Translations under genes and position numbers: made by a program | Part shown: piece after piece, positions 44,787-54,420 of the stretch | Numbering within the stretch: position 1 is the first letter of the stretch | Layout: each line of letters opens with the position of its first letter | Assembly (NCBI RefSeq): GCF_015354445.1 | Contig: NZ_JADKYT010000001.1 | Location: forward strand, 1,488,001-1,552,000 | Length of the DNA stretch: 64,000 nucleotides | Direction: 5' to 3' | DNA from: Methylophilus sp. QUAN | GTDB taxonomy: Bacteria > Pseudomonadota > Gammaproteobacteria > Burkholderiales > Methylophilaceae | Notes under the pieces: generated by a model | What the model was told of the DNA's origin: nothing | Seen by the model: only the letters and a program-made list of their open reading frames with translations | The model's database searches: none

Positions 44787-45767
44787 ATGCCGCTATATAT
44801 TGCTGACGAACAAATTGAAAATACGTTAGGTACAACTGTTGCTTGTGCTTTAAAAGCAATCAAAATGGATATACAAGACCATTCCGTGACACCTAGCCTA
44901 GCTTTAGGGCTCATCAAAAAGTATCTGCAGCCACTGATGCCTGAAGCAGATAAAGACATTTTGGGTAAGTTAAAACAAGTCACTTGGGATGAGCTGCATT
45001 GGGCCTATCCGGAGATTATTTTTCGTGGAGGACAACCAACCGGTTTGCTTGCAGATATTGGTGTAAGTATTGATTTGATTTGTAGATACACCACGAACCC
45101 TCCTAGAGAGTTCCTTAGTCAAGAAACAGTAGAGGTCGGTAATTTTTTACTACTATGTGAGCACTTGAACATAAGAATAAGTGATGAGGTTCGTTATTCA
45201 AATAATCGAAAATTCGATGTATTCAATACCTGTAAATACTGCTGGAGGCAACCTGTGCCTGGAAGATTGATATGTTCATCGCATACTGCCGGCGATAAAC
45301 ATTCTCCTGTTGTATTAAGTGCTAAAAATGAATTGTCAGAAAACTCACCCTCAGCAAATTACAAAGAGAGTAAGCGTCAGAAACCCTTTTTCGATGAGTT
45401 CATAAAGTCGACGTTAAGTAGAGAAATATGGGAGTTTCATGAAAGCGGTTTCAGCTCACCAACTTTAATCCCATCGCACAACATTTTTAAATGGTTACTG
45501 GATAGAAGGCCGCACGTAGCGAACTTACTTGCTCAGCAGAATATGGTAGTAAATGATGACGAAATCATTGATAGCTTACTTTTGTTACTACATAGTCCAG
45601 AAGGCTTCACCAACACACAACTCGAACCTTATCAAAAAACCAATCATTTGATTAAAACAAACCCTGTATTGATTTGGCCGATGTTATTGCGTGCTGAGGC
45701 ATGGTTGCATGCACGAAAAACTTTGCGGAGTAATTGGGGCGGAAAAAGAACTCAGGAAAGAAATTGA
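44787..45767 (+). CDS. Uncharacterised protein with a Cys/His zinc-like motif
   Basis: 326 residues; family not recognised. A CKYCWRQPVPGRLICSSH motif (about residues 148-165) with C-x2-C and C-x3-H spacing suggests one bound zinc. The rest is helical, with an aromatic core (TWDELHWAYPEIIFRGGQPTG). The C-terminus ends in Trp/Arg-rich sequence (AEAWLHARKTLRSNWGGKR). It is divergent from alpA, so a replication, transfer or regulatory role for the element is possible, but this is only positional. Its stop lies 15 bp past the end of the XRE remnant, tail to tail. Confidence 0.65.
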   Translation: MPLYIADEQIENTLGTTVACALKAIKMDIQDHSVTPSLALGLIKKYLQPLMPEADKDILGKLKQVTWDELHWAYPEIIFRGGQPTGLLADIGVSIDLICRYTTNPPREFLSQETVEVGNFLLLCEHLNIRISDEVRYSNNRKFDVFNTCKYCWRQPVPGRLICSSHTAGDKHSPVVLSAKNELSENSPSANYKESKRQKPFFDEFIKSTLSREIWEFHESGFSSPTLIPSHNIFKWLLDRRPHVANLLAQQNMVVNDDEIIDSLLLLLHSPEGFTNTQLEPYQKTNHLIKTNPVLIWPMLLRAEAWLHARKTLRSNWGGKRTQERN

Positions 45768-45957
45768 TTCAATTCAATTTGTATTTGATTTAAAACCTTA
45801 GTCGGATCTGTGTCATTACTTGCAATCAGGTAGGATAACGTTAATAACGTGAGGGGATGTATACCAATTACTTTTGCTATTGCATCCACTTTTTCGACTG
45901 TAGGCGAGTATAAGCCACGCTCTAATGTACTCACATACGTACGACTGGAAATTTCAG
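45752..45957 (-). pseudogene. XRE-family regulator, 5' end lost at the mer junction
   Basis: The remaining C-terminal part reads [37 protein letters not shown], the end of a Cro/C1-type HTH with its typical TYVSTLERG recognition segment. Upstream the frame runs into merD sequence at about 45,955, so the N-terminal helices are gone. A shortened product from the internal ATG at 45934 could not form a full HTH. The cut marks the left edge of the mercury transposon remnant. Confidence 0.65.
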
Positions 45958-46224
45958 GCGCAGATCAGCAAGATGCGCCACCGCTTTATCGCTGTCTGCG
46001 GCATCCAGTGCCCGACACAGCCGTGTCAGCATGTCGAGGCTGATACCCGCTTCAAAGGCAGCCCACACGAAGCACAGCCGCTACAAAGCATCCGCATCGA
46101 ACAAGCCGTAGCCGCCTGCGGCGCGTTCCACCAGCCGCAACAACCCACGCAGCATATAGTCGCGCACGACATGCACGCTCACGCCGGCATCATGGGCCAG
46201 ACGGGACACCGTGTAGGCATTCAT
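45955..46224 (-). pseudogene. merD: Broken merD (mercury operon co-regulator)
   Basis: It starts at ATG 46224 as [20 protein letters not shown], a MerR-like HTH. At codon 48 the conserved Gln is replaced by TAG (46081-46083). The same frame then continues with [33 protein letters not shown] MerD sequence to about 45,955, where it is cut by the junction with the XRE gene. So it carries both a nonsense mutation and a 3' deletion. MerD normally competes with MerR at the operator and shuts the operon down after induction. Confidence 0.75.
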
Positions 46225-46333
46225 CGCACACCTCCTTTTGGTTGGTTCGCGGCAATGCACGTACCGTTTCGCCGAGTTCAATCCGCGCCGCGAGTCCGAT
46301 GCCGGCGCCGTGGGACATTGGGTCGATATCCGA

Positions 46334-46972
46334 TCACGGTGTTCTCGATGGAATGGTTTGCAACAGATGTCGATTAAGCTTCCGGCCCAAGCCGAAAGCC
46401 TCTTGGACGCTTACGATCTCTACTCCTTGATGCTCGGAGGCCCAATCTTCCGCCGTGAGGGCAGATGCAAAGAAATGCACATGACAACAAAAGGACTGAC
46501 GGATGTCGGCCGCTGCCTGCGGAAGTACCAGTGACACTGCGGCGTGGGCCGGTTCGACATCCCGTATCTCGTCGGGCGTGACCGTGAGCGCAACGGGTGC
46601 TCCGGTTGCAGCGCAATGCGACGAGACGCGGGCCGTACGGCCGATTAGCGCCGGAAACATCAAGGTGTCCAACGCGCACCAGGCATACAGACGGCGGCTG
46701 TCAATTTCGACGACATGCGAAGTCTCGCGCAAGGTGAGGCCATACCCGATGATGTTCCCATCGTTGTCGTATTCAGTACTGGTGGCCTGTTCGAGCACGG
46801 CGGCCACTCGCTCAGCGGGCCAGTCGAGACTCACGGCAAGCGTCGTTCGCGAAACCGGACGCCCCTTGACCAGTTCACGCAGCAGCGCGACAAACAGATC
46901 CCCAAAACCTTCGGGCCGATTGGCCGGCGCGAGACTTTCGACAATCTCGGTGATGTAGCGGGTGGGTTTCAT
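46334..46972 (-). CDS. merB: Organomercurial lyase
   Basis: 212 residues, the standard length. It cleaves the carbon-mercury bond of methyl- and phenylmercury, handing Hg(II) to MerA. The catalytic Cys99 and Asp102 are in [13 protein letters not shown], Cys162 in [11 protein letters not shown], and the structural Cys120 in VSSHCAATG. It follows merA by 12 bp with AGGAGAAGG before the ATG. With merB the operon gives broad-spectrum resistance, unlike classical Tn21. Confidence 0.95.
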   Translation of the reverse strand: MKPTRYITEIVESLAPANRPEGFGDLFVALLRELVKGRPVSRTTLAVSLDWPAERVAAVLEQATSTEYDNDGNIIGYGLTLRETSHVVEIDSRRLYAWCALDTLMFPALIGRTARVSSHCAATGAPVALTVTPDEIRDVEPAHAAVSLVLPQAAADIRQSFCCHVHFFASALTAEDWASEHQGVEIVSVQEAFGLGRKLNRHLLQTIPSRTP

Positions 46973-46984
46973 AGCCTTCTCCTT

Positions 46985-48709
<1,725 letters not shown>

Positions 48710-49117
48710 TCAGCCGCGTTTAGGTGGCAGTTCGCAGCCGTCTGGCCCGCAACGGCGATGTGCCGGCGAAACGAAATCCAAAATCGACACGGCTAACATG
48801 GCGGCCAGACCGACATAGAGCAGTTTCTCCGCCATGGTGAACGTAGCGACGAGCACGATGACCGGCCCGACCATGCCAAGCAGACTGCGGTGCCACTGGC
48901 GATGGCTCAGCCAGCCAAGCGCGTTCGCGATGAAAGCGAGCACGGCAAACAGCGGCAGCAGTCGGCTGATGAACAGGCCCTCGTATTGGCTTAGAAAGCC
49001 CAGCCCGATGGCCGCACCGAAACTGGCGATGGCCGGAAAGCAGGCCGCGCAGCCCATCGCGGAAACAATACTGCCGAGTGCTCCGGTTTTATCTGCGATG
49101 CGTGTAATCAAACCCAT
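48710..49117 (-). CDS. merC: Mercury transporter MerC
   Basis: 135-residue inner-membrane protein with four hydrophobic segments. The Hg-binding pair is in MGCAACFPAIAS (about residues 21-32), with a second Cys pair near the end (RRCGPDGCELPP). It brings Hg(II) into the cell in addition to MerT. It lies between merP and merA as in Tn21. Confidence 0.93.
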   Translation of the reverse strand: MGLITRIADKTGALGSIVSAMGCAACFPAIASFGAAIGLGFLSQYEGLFISRLLPLFAVLAFIANALGWLSHRQWHRSLLGMVGPVIVLVATFTMAEKLLYVGLAAMLAVSILDFVSPAHRRCGPDGCELPPKRG

Positions 49118-49146
49118 GATGTCGCTCCCGGTTCTGGTTCAATGGC

Positions 49147-49422
49147 TCACTGCTTGACGCTGGACGGATAGCCCGCATCTTCGGTCGCCTTGGTCAGTTT
49201 CTGGACGCTGGTCTTGGCATCGTCGAAGGTGACGACGGCCTCACGCTTGTCGAAGTTCACGTCGGTCTTGCTCACGCCCTCGACTTTGGAGAGCGCTTTC
49301 TTGACAGTGATTGGGCATGAGGCGCAAGTCATGCCCGGCACCGCCAACTTGACGGTTTGGGTGGCAGCCCACACAGGGGCAATGACGGCGGCAAGGGCGA
49401 GGAAGACAAATAATTTTTTCAT
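49147..49422 (-). CDS. merP: Periplasmic mercury-binding protein MerP
   Basis: 91 residues from ATG 49422 (MKKLFVFLALAAVIAPVWA signal peptide). A longer frame to 49458 overlaps merT. The mature protein is one HMA domain with GMTCASCPITVKKAL; the two Cys bind Hg(II) and pass it to MerT. Confidence 0.95.
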   Translation of the reverse strand: MKKLFVFLALAAVIAPVWAATQTVKLAVPGMTCASCPITVKKALSKVEGVSKTDVNFDKREAVVTFDDAKTSVQKLTKATEDAGYPSSVKQ

Positions 49423-49435
49423 GGTGAACTCCTGA

Positions 49436-49786
49436 TTAATAGAAAAATGGCATGACATAGGGAAAGCCGAGCGCGACCAATACCAGCGCAGCCACGATCC
49501 AGAAAATTAGCTTGTAGGTGGTGCGCACCTGTGGAATCGCGCAGACCTCGCCCGGCTTGCAGGCTTGCGCCGGGCGATAGATACGCCGCCAAGCGAAGAA
49601 CAGCGCCGCCAGTGCTGCGCCGATGAAGAGCGGGCGGTACGGTTCCAGCACCGTCAGATTGCCGATCCAGGCACCGCTGAATCCCAAAGCGACCAGGACT
49701 AGCGGCCCAAGGCAACAGGTAGAGGCGAGGATGGCGGCAAGTCCGCCAGCGAATAGCGCGCCGAGCCCGTTTTGTGGTTCCGACAT
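49436..49786 (-). CDS. merT: Mercuric transport protein MerT
   Basis: 116 residues from ATG 49786 (MSEPQNGLGALFAGG), the family's normal start; the longer frame to 49852 would overlap the promoter. Three membrane helices. The Cys pair ASTCCLGP is in helix one and the second pair ACKPGEVC in the loop. It takes Hg(II) from MerP into the cytosol. It is first of the mer operon. Confidence 0.95.
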   Translation of the reverse strand: MSEPQNGLGALFAGGLAAILASTCCLGPLVLVALGFSGAWIGNLTVLEPYRPLFIGAALAALFFAWRRIYRPAQACKPGEVCAIPQVRTTYKLIFWIVAALVLVALGFPYVMPFFY

Positions 49787-49821
49787 GCGTTTATCCTTTT
49801 GAATTCGTAATAGATAGCGTA

Positions 49822-49852
49822 ACATTACTACCGTAGTCATGTACGGAGTCAA
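49822..49852 (-). promoter_or_regulatory. merT promoter with MerR operator
   Basis: On the minus strand, TTGACT (49847-49852) and TAATGT (49822-49827) are 19 bp apart, the long spacer typical of MerR-activated promoters. The dyad CCGTACATGACTACGG (49831-49846) between them is the MerR site. Hg-bound MerR untwists the DNA to allow transcription. merR itself starts 5 bp to the right, so it is divergently expressed and autorepressed. Confidence 0.85.
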
Positions 49853-49857
49853 GCGAT

Positions 49858-50283
49858 ATGCAAACTATTTTGGAGAATCTAACCATTGGCGCTTTTGCCA
49901 AGGCCGCAGGGGTCAATGTAGAGACCATCCGGTTCTATCAACGTAAGGGATTGCTGCCCGAGCCGGACAAGCCCTATGGCAGCATTCGCCGCTATGGCGA
50001 GGCGGATGTAACGCGGGTTCGGTTCGTGAAATCGGCCCAGCGGCTGGGCTTCAGCCTGGACGAGATCGCAGAGCTGCTGCGGCTAGACGACGGCACCCAC
50101 TGTGAGGAAGCCAGCAGCCTGGCGGAACACAAGCTCAAGGACGTGCGCGAGAAGATTGCCGACTTGGCACGTATGGAGTCGGTGCTGTCCGAACTTGTTT
50201 GCGCTTGCCACCTGCGGCAGGGAAATGTTTCTTGCCCGTTGATTGCGTCGCTACAAGGTGGCGCAAGCCCGGCTATGCCTTAG
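49858..50283 (+). CDS. merR: Mercuric resistance transcriptional regulator
   Basis: 141 residues. A winged HTH ([25 protein letters not shown]) is followed by a dimerisation helix and the three Hg ligands Cys79 or nearby (GTHCEEAS), and the pair [15 protein letters not shown] near 114-126. It represses the mer operon without Hg and activates it with Hg. The stop codon lies inside the transposon inverted repeat, as in Tn21. Confidence 0.95.
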   Translation: MQTILENLTIGAFAKAAGVNVETIRFYQRKGLLPEPDKPYGSIRRYGEADVTRVRFVKSAQRLGFSLDEIAELLRLDDGTHCEEASSLAEHKLKDVREKIADLARMESVLSELVCACHLRQGNVSCPLIASLQGGASPAMP

Positions 50284-50316
50284 CGTGCTTTATTTTCCGT
50301 TTTCTGAGATGACCCC
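50279..50316 (-). repeat. 38-bp terminal inverted repeat, Tn21 subgroup
   Basis: Read inwards on the minus strand, it begins GGGGTCATCTCAGAAAACGG and ends with GCACGCTAAG. By memory it matches the Tn21 repeat except for one base (A for G at position 7). It overlaps the merR stop by 5 bp. The 5 bp outside (ACATT, 50317-50321) would be the target duplication, but the partner end is missing. Confidence 0.85.
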
Positions 50317-50449
50317 ACATTGAATATACTTATTGGAGGCTTCGTTCACTCTTAATCACACTCAATGTAGATTGAGTTGGGCAATCTATTACAATCGACT
50401 GATTAAGAAATATAAAAATTACTGATTAAATTCATGAGATTTAGCGATT

Positions 50450-50710
50450 ATGAATCATATGATTCCATACCCGGCAAAGCTAGATAATCTCGAAAGCGGA
50501 TTCAGGCTGACCTTATTGGACTTTGACGATGTTTACGTTGAATCTGACCAACTTGAAAATGTCATACGGAGTGCTGAAGACACCCTACTTCGTTTGATTT
50601 TTAGCAGGATTAAGGAATCGAAATTGATACCGCCACCAGATCAATACTTAGAAATAGTTGATGAAAAACAAGTGGTTATGATTGATCCTATGGCTAGTTT
50701 TACTCTTTGA
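50450..50710 (+). CDS. HicB-like small protein beside the shufflon
   Basis: 86 residues of HicB-antitoxin type: IPYPAKL, then a strand-rich FRLTLLDFDDVYVESD and the helix VIRSAEDTLLRLIFSRI, followed by IPPPDQYLEI. No HicA toxin gene is next to it, and no DNA-binding domain follows. It sits between the mer transposon end and the first shufflon site, where R64-type pilus loci carry the recombinase gene rci. From memory, the C-terminal part of R64 Rci has a similar HicB-like stretch, so this may be a relic or a separate partner of a shufflon recombinase. An in-frame TGA at 50435 rules out a direct upstream fusion. Confidence 0.6.
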   Translation: MNHMIPYPAKLDNLESGFRLTLLDFDDVYVESDQLENVIRSAEDTLLRLIFSRIKESKLIPPPDQYLEIVDEKQVVMIDPMASFTL

Positions 50711-50872
50711 TACTTTTTTTTCACGAAAGTATCAATTACATACCCTTCAAAACGGCATTTTTGCTGGATATTTACGGTTTAAATAGTTGAATTTTGTCTG
50801 TATTGGAAAGTGTTTTAAACAGCAAAAAATATTGAATAGTTGGAGGTGTGAGATTTTTTTGAAGTGATATTC
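50711..50872. other. Spacer between the HicB-like gene and the shufflon
   Basis: 162 AT-rich bases with no gene or 19-bp site visible. It is outside the invertible region. Confidence 0.4.
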
Positions 50873-50891
50873 TTGCCAATCCGGTAGCTGG
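50873..50891 (+). repeat. Shufflon site 1
   Basis: TTGCCAATCCGGTAGCTGG; opens cassette A. Confidence 0.95.
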
Positions 50892-51113
50892 AAGAAAGCT
50901 ACTGGAACGACTTCAAATACAAGGAATGGTATTGAATACTCAGATATATCGATAAACTCTTGCTCTAGCAGCTTCTGTACAGCCAGAGCTGTATGCAGTA
51001 GTGGTAAGTCTTTAGCAACCTATTATTGTTTCTCAGGAGTCTCTTTTACCGGATCAAACTTTGTTGATTGCCAGGCTGCTAGCAATGCAATAGCAGTCGC
51101 ATATTGCAAATAG
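50874..51113 (+). other. Silent pilV cassette A
   Basis: 79 codons plus TAG, in frame with site 1: CQSGSWKKATGTTSNT..., then Cys-rich SCSSSFCTARAVC and ...AVAYCK. There is no start codon of its own; it is expressed only if inversion joins site 1 to pilV. The many Cys suggest a disulfide-held tip. Confidence 0.88.
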
Positions 51114-51115
51114 TC

Positions 51116-51134
51116 TTGCCAATCCGGTTTCTGG
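51116..51134 (+). repeat. Shufflon site 2
   Basis: TTGCCAATCCGGTTTCTGG; the variable codon encodes Phe. Confidence 0.95.
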
Positions 51135-51341
51135 CGAAAGGCACAGTCAAATATAAACAGTGGGGCCGTTGGAACATTTTGCCAACCAGGTGTGTATTGC
51201 AATAGAACATCAGGGCTCGGGGCATGCTCTAATGGTGCTAACGGGGCAGCATGGACAACTTCTATGCTTACTTGGGTTTCACCCTACTACAATAATTACG
51301 CCGGATATCCTTGTACTGGAGGTATTTTCTGGTTTAACTAA
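51117..51341 (+). other. Silent pilV cassette B
   Basis: 74 codons plus TAA: CQSGFWRKAQSNINSG..., FCQPGVYCNRTSG, ending GGIFWFN. It stops 2 bp before site 3. Short and aromatic at the end. Confidence 0.88.
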
Positions 51342-51342
51342 C

Positions 51343-51361
51343 TTGCCAATCCGGTGTTTGG
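51343..51361 (+). repeat. Shufflon site 3
   Basis: TTGCCAATCCGGTGTTTGG; last of the plus-strand sites. Confidence 0.95.
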
Positions 51362-51766
51362 AAAAAATCGGCCGGAAAAGCAAGTTCAATATGGTCTGCA
51401 TCTAATGCTGGGAACATGGTTGCTGATCAAACGTTAAGTGGAATTGCCCCTTGTAGAAACTCTGGAGGCGCATCTACTGGGAACACATTCATCAATATTT
51501 CAGTAGCTTCGGATTCTCAATCAATTAATGTTTCTGTCGGTGGAAATAGTTCAAGTTGTTACAATATGTACGCCTGCAATGGGTATGGATGCTCCAATCC
51601 AAATGGTGTTTATACATTTGTTGGATACTCTGCGTCGGGGCTTCAATATCAAAAATACATGGGACTTGGTGTGGGGGCCGTAAGTAATATATTCCTTACT
51701 AACTCAGGTTTCTCTGGTTCAATCGGCTGGCAGTCTGGCTCTAACGTCAGCGGTGTATACAATTAA
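51344..51766 (+). other. Silent pilV cassette C
   Basis: 140 codons plus stop: CQSGVWKKSAGKASSI..., then Ser/Gly/Asn-rich beta sequence (GGNSSSCYNMYACNGYGC) ending GSNVSGVYN. It converges on cassette D within the same site-3 to site-4 segment. The internal ATG at 51416 is not a likely start. Confidence 0.88.
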
Positions 51767-51806
51767 TTACGGAAAAAACCGCCATTAGTTTGGCGGTTTT
51801 TTTCTT

Positions 51807-52346
51807 TTAATACTCAATGATTACAGAGCCATCTTGCCCAGTAACACCCCCTCTCGGATTACCATCCGTTAAACATGCAGCACCGACGCCACCCACACCG
51901 CTATTCGGTGAATATAACTGTGCTGAGCCTATATATTGCCCAGAGTTAACCGTAATCCCTCCAGTAGCCCCATCTGCAGGCCTAGGATTCGATTGCCGAT
52001 TACCCCCAGCCCCACCATATGCATATATTAGATTTGAGAAGGATGAAGTCCCTCCGGGTTGGCCAACGGAATTGGCGCTATATCCTGGCGCCCCACCTAC
52101 ACCGATATTAATCGTATATGTTCCGGAAATACCGCTTAAGTAAACTGTAGCGTTTCCACCTTGGCCTCCGTTGCCTCCGTAATTGGGATAATAACGACAA
52201 CCAGCACCGCCGCCGCCAGCGCCAAATATTGTAATTTTGGCTTTTGAAATATGGGAAGGCACAGTCCACGTGCCACTAGAATAAAAGCTAACAACCGTTG
52301 GCCCGCCGTATCCACCAAATGCTGTTTTCCAAACACCGGATTGGCA
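51807..52346 (-). other. Silent pilV cassette D (Gly-rich, phage tail-fibre-like)
   Basis: 179 codons plus stop: CQSGVWKTAFGGYGG..., then TVPSHISKAKITIFGAGGGG and repeated GGNGGQGG / GVGGAPG stretches, ending DGSVIIEY. The W-x-VP...K.x.I.G.GGGGAG pattern is that of Gly-rich domains at phage tail-fibre tips. It is opened by site 4. Confidence 0.87.
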
Positions 52347-52347
52347 A
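52329..52347 (-). repeat. Shufflon site 4
   Basis: TTGCCAATCCGGTGTTTGG on the minus strand. It is followed outward by an 8-bp piece of a site in the opposite direction (TTGCCAAT at 52350-52357), giving the palindrome TTGGCAATATTGCCAA. Confidence 0.95.
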
Positions 52348-52366
52348 TATTGCCAATGTTATTGCA

Positions 52367-52921
52367 CTATCTTAGTTCCCACCACGAAATGATTCCGTTC
52401 CCAGCTAAAACACGATAGCTTGAATTATTTGGAACGGGAAATGTTACTGACCCTTGGAAACTGTTACTTGCGGCTCCGTCCTCAAATGTTATCTGTTGGT
52501 TATCAACATATACATTTATATCCCCCTGAGTACTTGAATAAAAGTATCTAACAATAACCGTAATTGTTTGGCCGGTATTATTAGAATAAGTACAGTTATT
52601 ACAACGGGCTGAAGATACATTTTGATAAGATTGGCTTGTTGCACCAAGTAAAGTCCAACCGGCCCATGTTCCATTGACTTTAGTCCGAGAGTAATTTTTC
52701 CCTGGATTTGTCATTCCATAAGCAATTTGAGTTTGCCAATGGCTACCTCCAAGGTGAGTATAGTTTTCAACAAAATACCAGTTACCATCACCATTTGGTG
52801 CATTAATCATTGCTCCACCATTGAAGCAAGATCTTGTACCAGGACCATCTGTTAGAGCATTTAAGTCTTTATAGCTCCAGTCTGTGCAATTAAAGTTTCT
52901 AAGCCAAACACCGGATTGGCA
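52367..52921 (-). other. Silent pilV cassette E (pyocin-knob-like)
   Basis: 184 codons plus TAG: CQSGVWLRNFNCTDWS..., FNGGAMINAPNGDGNWYF, then a KVNGTWAGWTLLGA motif and a C-terminal beta part ending IISWWELR. The NWYFVE...YSRTKVNGTWAGW pattern resembles knob domains of phage/pyocin tail fibres. Longest cassette. Confidence 0.87.
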
Positions 52922-52922
52922 A
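52904..52922 (-). repeat. Shufflon site 5
   Basis: TTGCCAATCCGGTGTTTGG, minus strand, identical to sites 3 and 4. Confidence 0.95.
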
Positions 52923-52927
52923 GACTA

Positions 52928-53215
52928 TTAAGATAGCCAAATACCTGCAGATATGCAGTAATAACCGGAACCTAAATAACTCATACCCGTATTCGTTGGG
53001 AAATAACCGTTTCCAACATAGCGAGATCCATTCCAATTCGCGTTTGAGATGAATACGAAACTCGCACTTCCATTGCCACTACCCGCACCACCTCCAAGAC
53101 AAATCATATCGCCTGAAGCTCTTTGGCAATAGGTTTGTGCCTTACATGTTGATCCAGGCAGGCCTTTATTAAAACCTGCACCATCACCGGCTATTTTCCA
53201 ACTACCGGATTGGCA
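52928..53215 (-). other. Silent pilV cassette F
   Basis: 95 codons plus TAA: CQSGSWKIAGDGAGFN..., with CKAQTYCQRASGDMICLGGG and a terminal YYCISAGIWLS. It stops 5 bp before site 5. Confidence 0.87.
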
Positions 53216-53216
53216 A
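53198..53216 (-). repeat. Shufflon site 6
   Basis: TTGCCAATCCGGTAGTTGG, minus strand. Confidence 0.95.
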
Positions 53217-53223
53217 GATCGTT

Positions 53224-53565
53224 CTAGCGGTAGACAATCAGTGAAATGCCCGCTCTATCAGCGAAGCCACCAATATTGGCGTTATAAACAGATACATTTA
53301 AGCCAGTTGCTGACTCCGCATAAATATTCCCGATGTAACCATATCCATTGCTTGTACCGTTTGTGTATGAGTAATTAGTAACATAGTTTGAGTCAGGTAA
53401 AGGATTCTGAAAATACACTGTGTAAACGCCAGCAGAACTTCTCCATATTGATGAAACGTTATAGCTTGACCTAATAGCACACCATCCTGACGGGCAAGAC
53501 GTACCATTAAAGTTTACCCACGCGGACGCACCTCGCGTTGCTTTTTGCCAGCTACCGGATTGGCA
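53224..53565 (-). other. Silent pilV cassette G
   Basis: 113 codons plus stop: CQSGSWQKATRGASAWVNFN, CPSGWCAIRSSYNVSS, ending ISLIVYR. It is paralogous to cassette H: same length, shared first third, diverged end. Confidence 0.88.
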
Positions 53566-53566
53566 A
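53548..53566 (-). repeat. Shufflon site 7
   Basis: TTGCCAATCCGGTAGCTGG, minus strand. Confidence 0.95.
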
Positions 53567-53571
53567 GCATG

Positions 53572-53913
53572 TCATCTGAATGCTACAAAATTTGCCCAAA
53601 AAGCATCGAAATAACCAGGTGTAGGATCATTAACACCTCTTGAATGTACTGTTGCATACGCGCTTGTTTGACTAGAAATCTCAGTCGCGAATGCACCGCC
53701 AGAACCACCACTGCCGACATTCCATGATATTGCATAATAATCAGGTAATAAATTCAAATAAAAAATCGTGTAGTTTCCAGGGGAATTCCTGACTACACCA
53801 GAAACATTAAAGCTTGATCTAATTGTGCACCATCCTCCAGGACAATAAGTACCATCAAAATTAACCCATGCCGATGAACCTCTTGATGCTTTTTGCCAGC
53901 TACCGGATTGGCA
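53572..53913 (-). other. Silent pilV cassette H
   Basis: 113 codons plus stop: CQSGSWQKASRGSSAWVNFD, CPGGWCTIRSSFNVSG, ending WANFVAFR. A duplicate of G that has diverged after about residue 55. Confidence 0.88.
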
Positions 53914-53914
53914 A
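53896..53914 (-). repeat. Shufflon site 8
   Basis: TTGCCAATCCGGTAGCTGG, minus strand. Confidence 0.95.
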
Positions 53915-53916
53915 GA

Positions 53917-54213
53917 CTATGGACATGACGCTTTCTTATATATTCCCCCACCCAGTCCTATTGGAATCGAGCTAGGGCAATAAGCTGAATTACTTGCATG
54001 AATTAGTCCGCGGGTAGATATACCATAGCCACAATATAATGCGTTATCACCACCCGTTCCTGAATAATAAACATAACTTCCATCGAAGCCACCTATGAAG
54101 AATGGGCCACCATATGATGTTGCGCAAATTAACGCGTCAGGCCAACTTCCAAGGCCCTTAAGCTGAGCGACACCCATACCCGAGTAGGATTGCTTCCATA
54201 CACCGGATTGGCA
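53917..54213 (-). other. Silent pilV cassette I
   Basis: 98 codons plus stop: CQSGVWKQSYSGMGVAQLKG, Gly/Tyr-rich GGFDGSYVYYSGTGGD, ending IYKKASCP. Confidence 0.87.
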
Positions 54214-54214
54214 A
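54196..54214 (-). repeat. Shufflon site 9
   Basis: TTGCCAATCCGGTGTATGG, minus strand. Confidence 0.95.
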
Positions 54215-54219
54215 TGCAA

Positions 54220-54414
54220 TTAATAGCAGAAGTAAAACGAGTTATACCCGCCGGCAGGGTCATTCCCATATCCAAATCCGTATATCTGCTGATTTGTAGC
54301 ACAGCTGCAACTTCCGGTATTCCGATTAGGAATCCTACAACCGAGAACAGAGTTAATAGAATACCCACCTTGTACTGCACCCGCTGAACTCTTTAACCAG
54401 CTACCGGATTGGCA
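54220..54414 (-). other. Silent pilV cassette J
   Basis: 64 codons plus TAA: CQSGSWLKSSAGAVQGGY, GSCSCATNQQIYGFGYG, ending NSFYFCY. The shortest cassette. It shares the C-x-C + SGFCxG-like ending style of K and L. Confidence 0.87.
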
Positions 54415-54415
54415 A
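54397..54415 (-). repeat. Shufflon site 10
   Basis: TTGCCAATCCGGTAGCTGG, minus strand. Confidence 0.95.
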
Positions 54416-54420
54416 TGAGG

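Noticed and set aside
51416..51766. 116-residue plus-strand gene starting at ATG 51416
   Set aside because: The frame is continuous with shufflon site 3 upstream, so it is the end of cassette C and not an independent gene.
51817..52143. 108-residue Pro-rich plus-strand frame
   Set aside because: It is the antisense of the Gly-rich cassette D; Gly codons read backwards give Pro.
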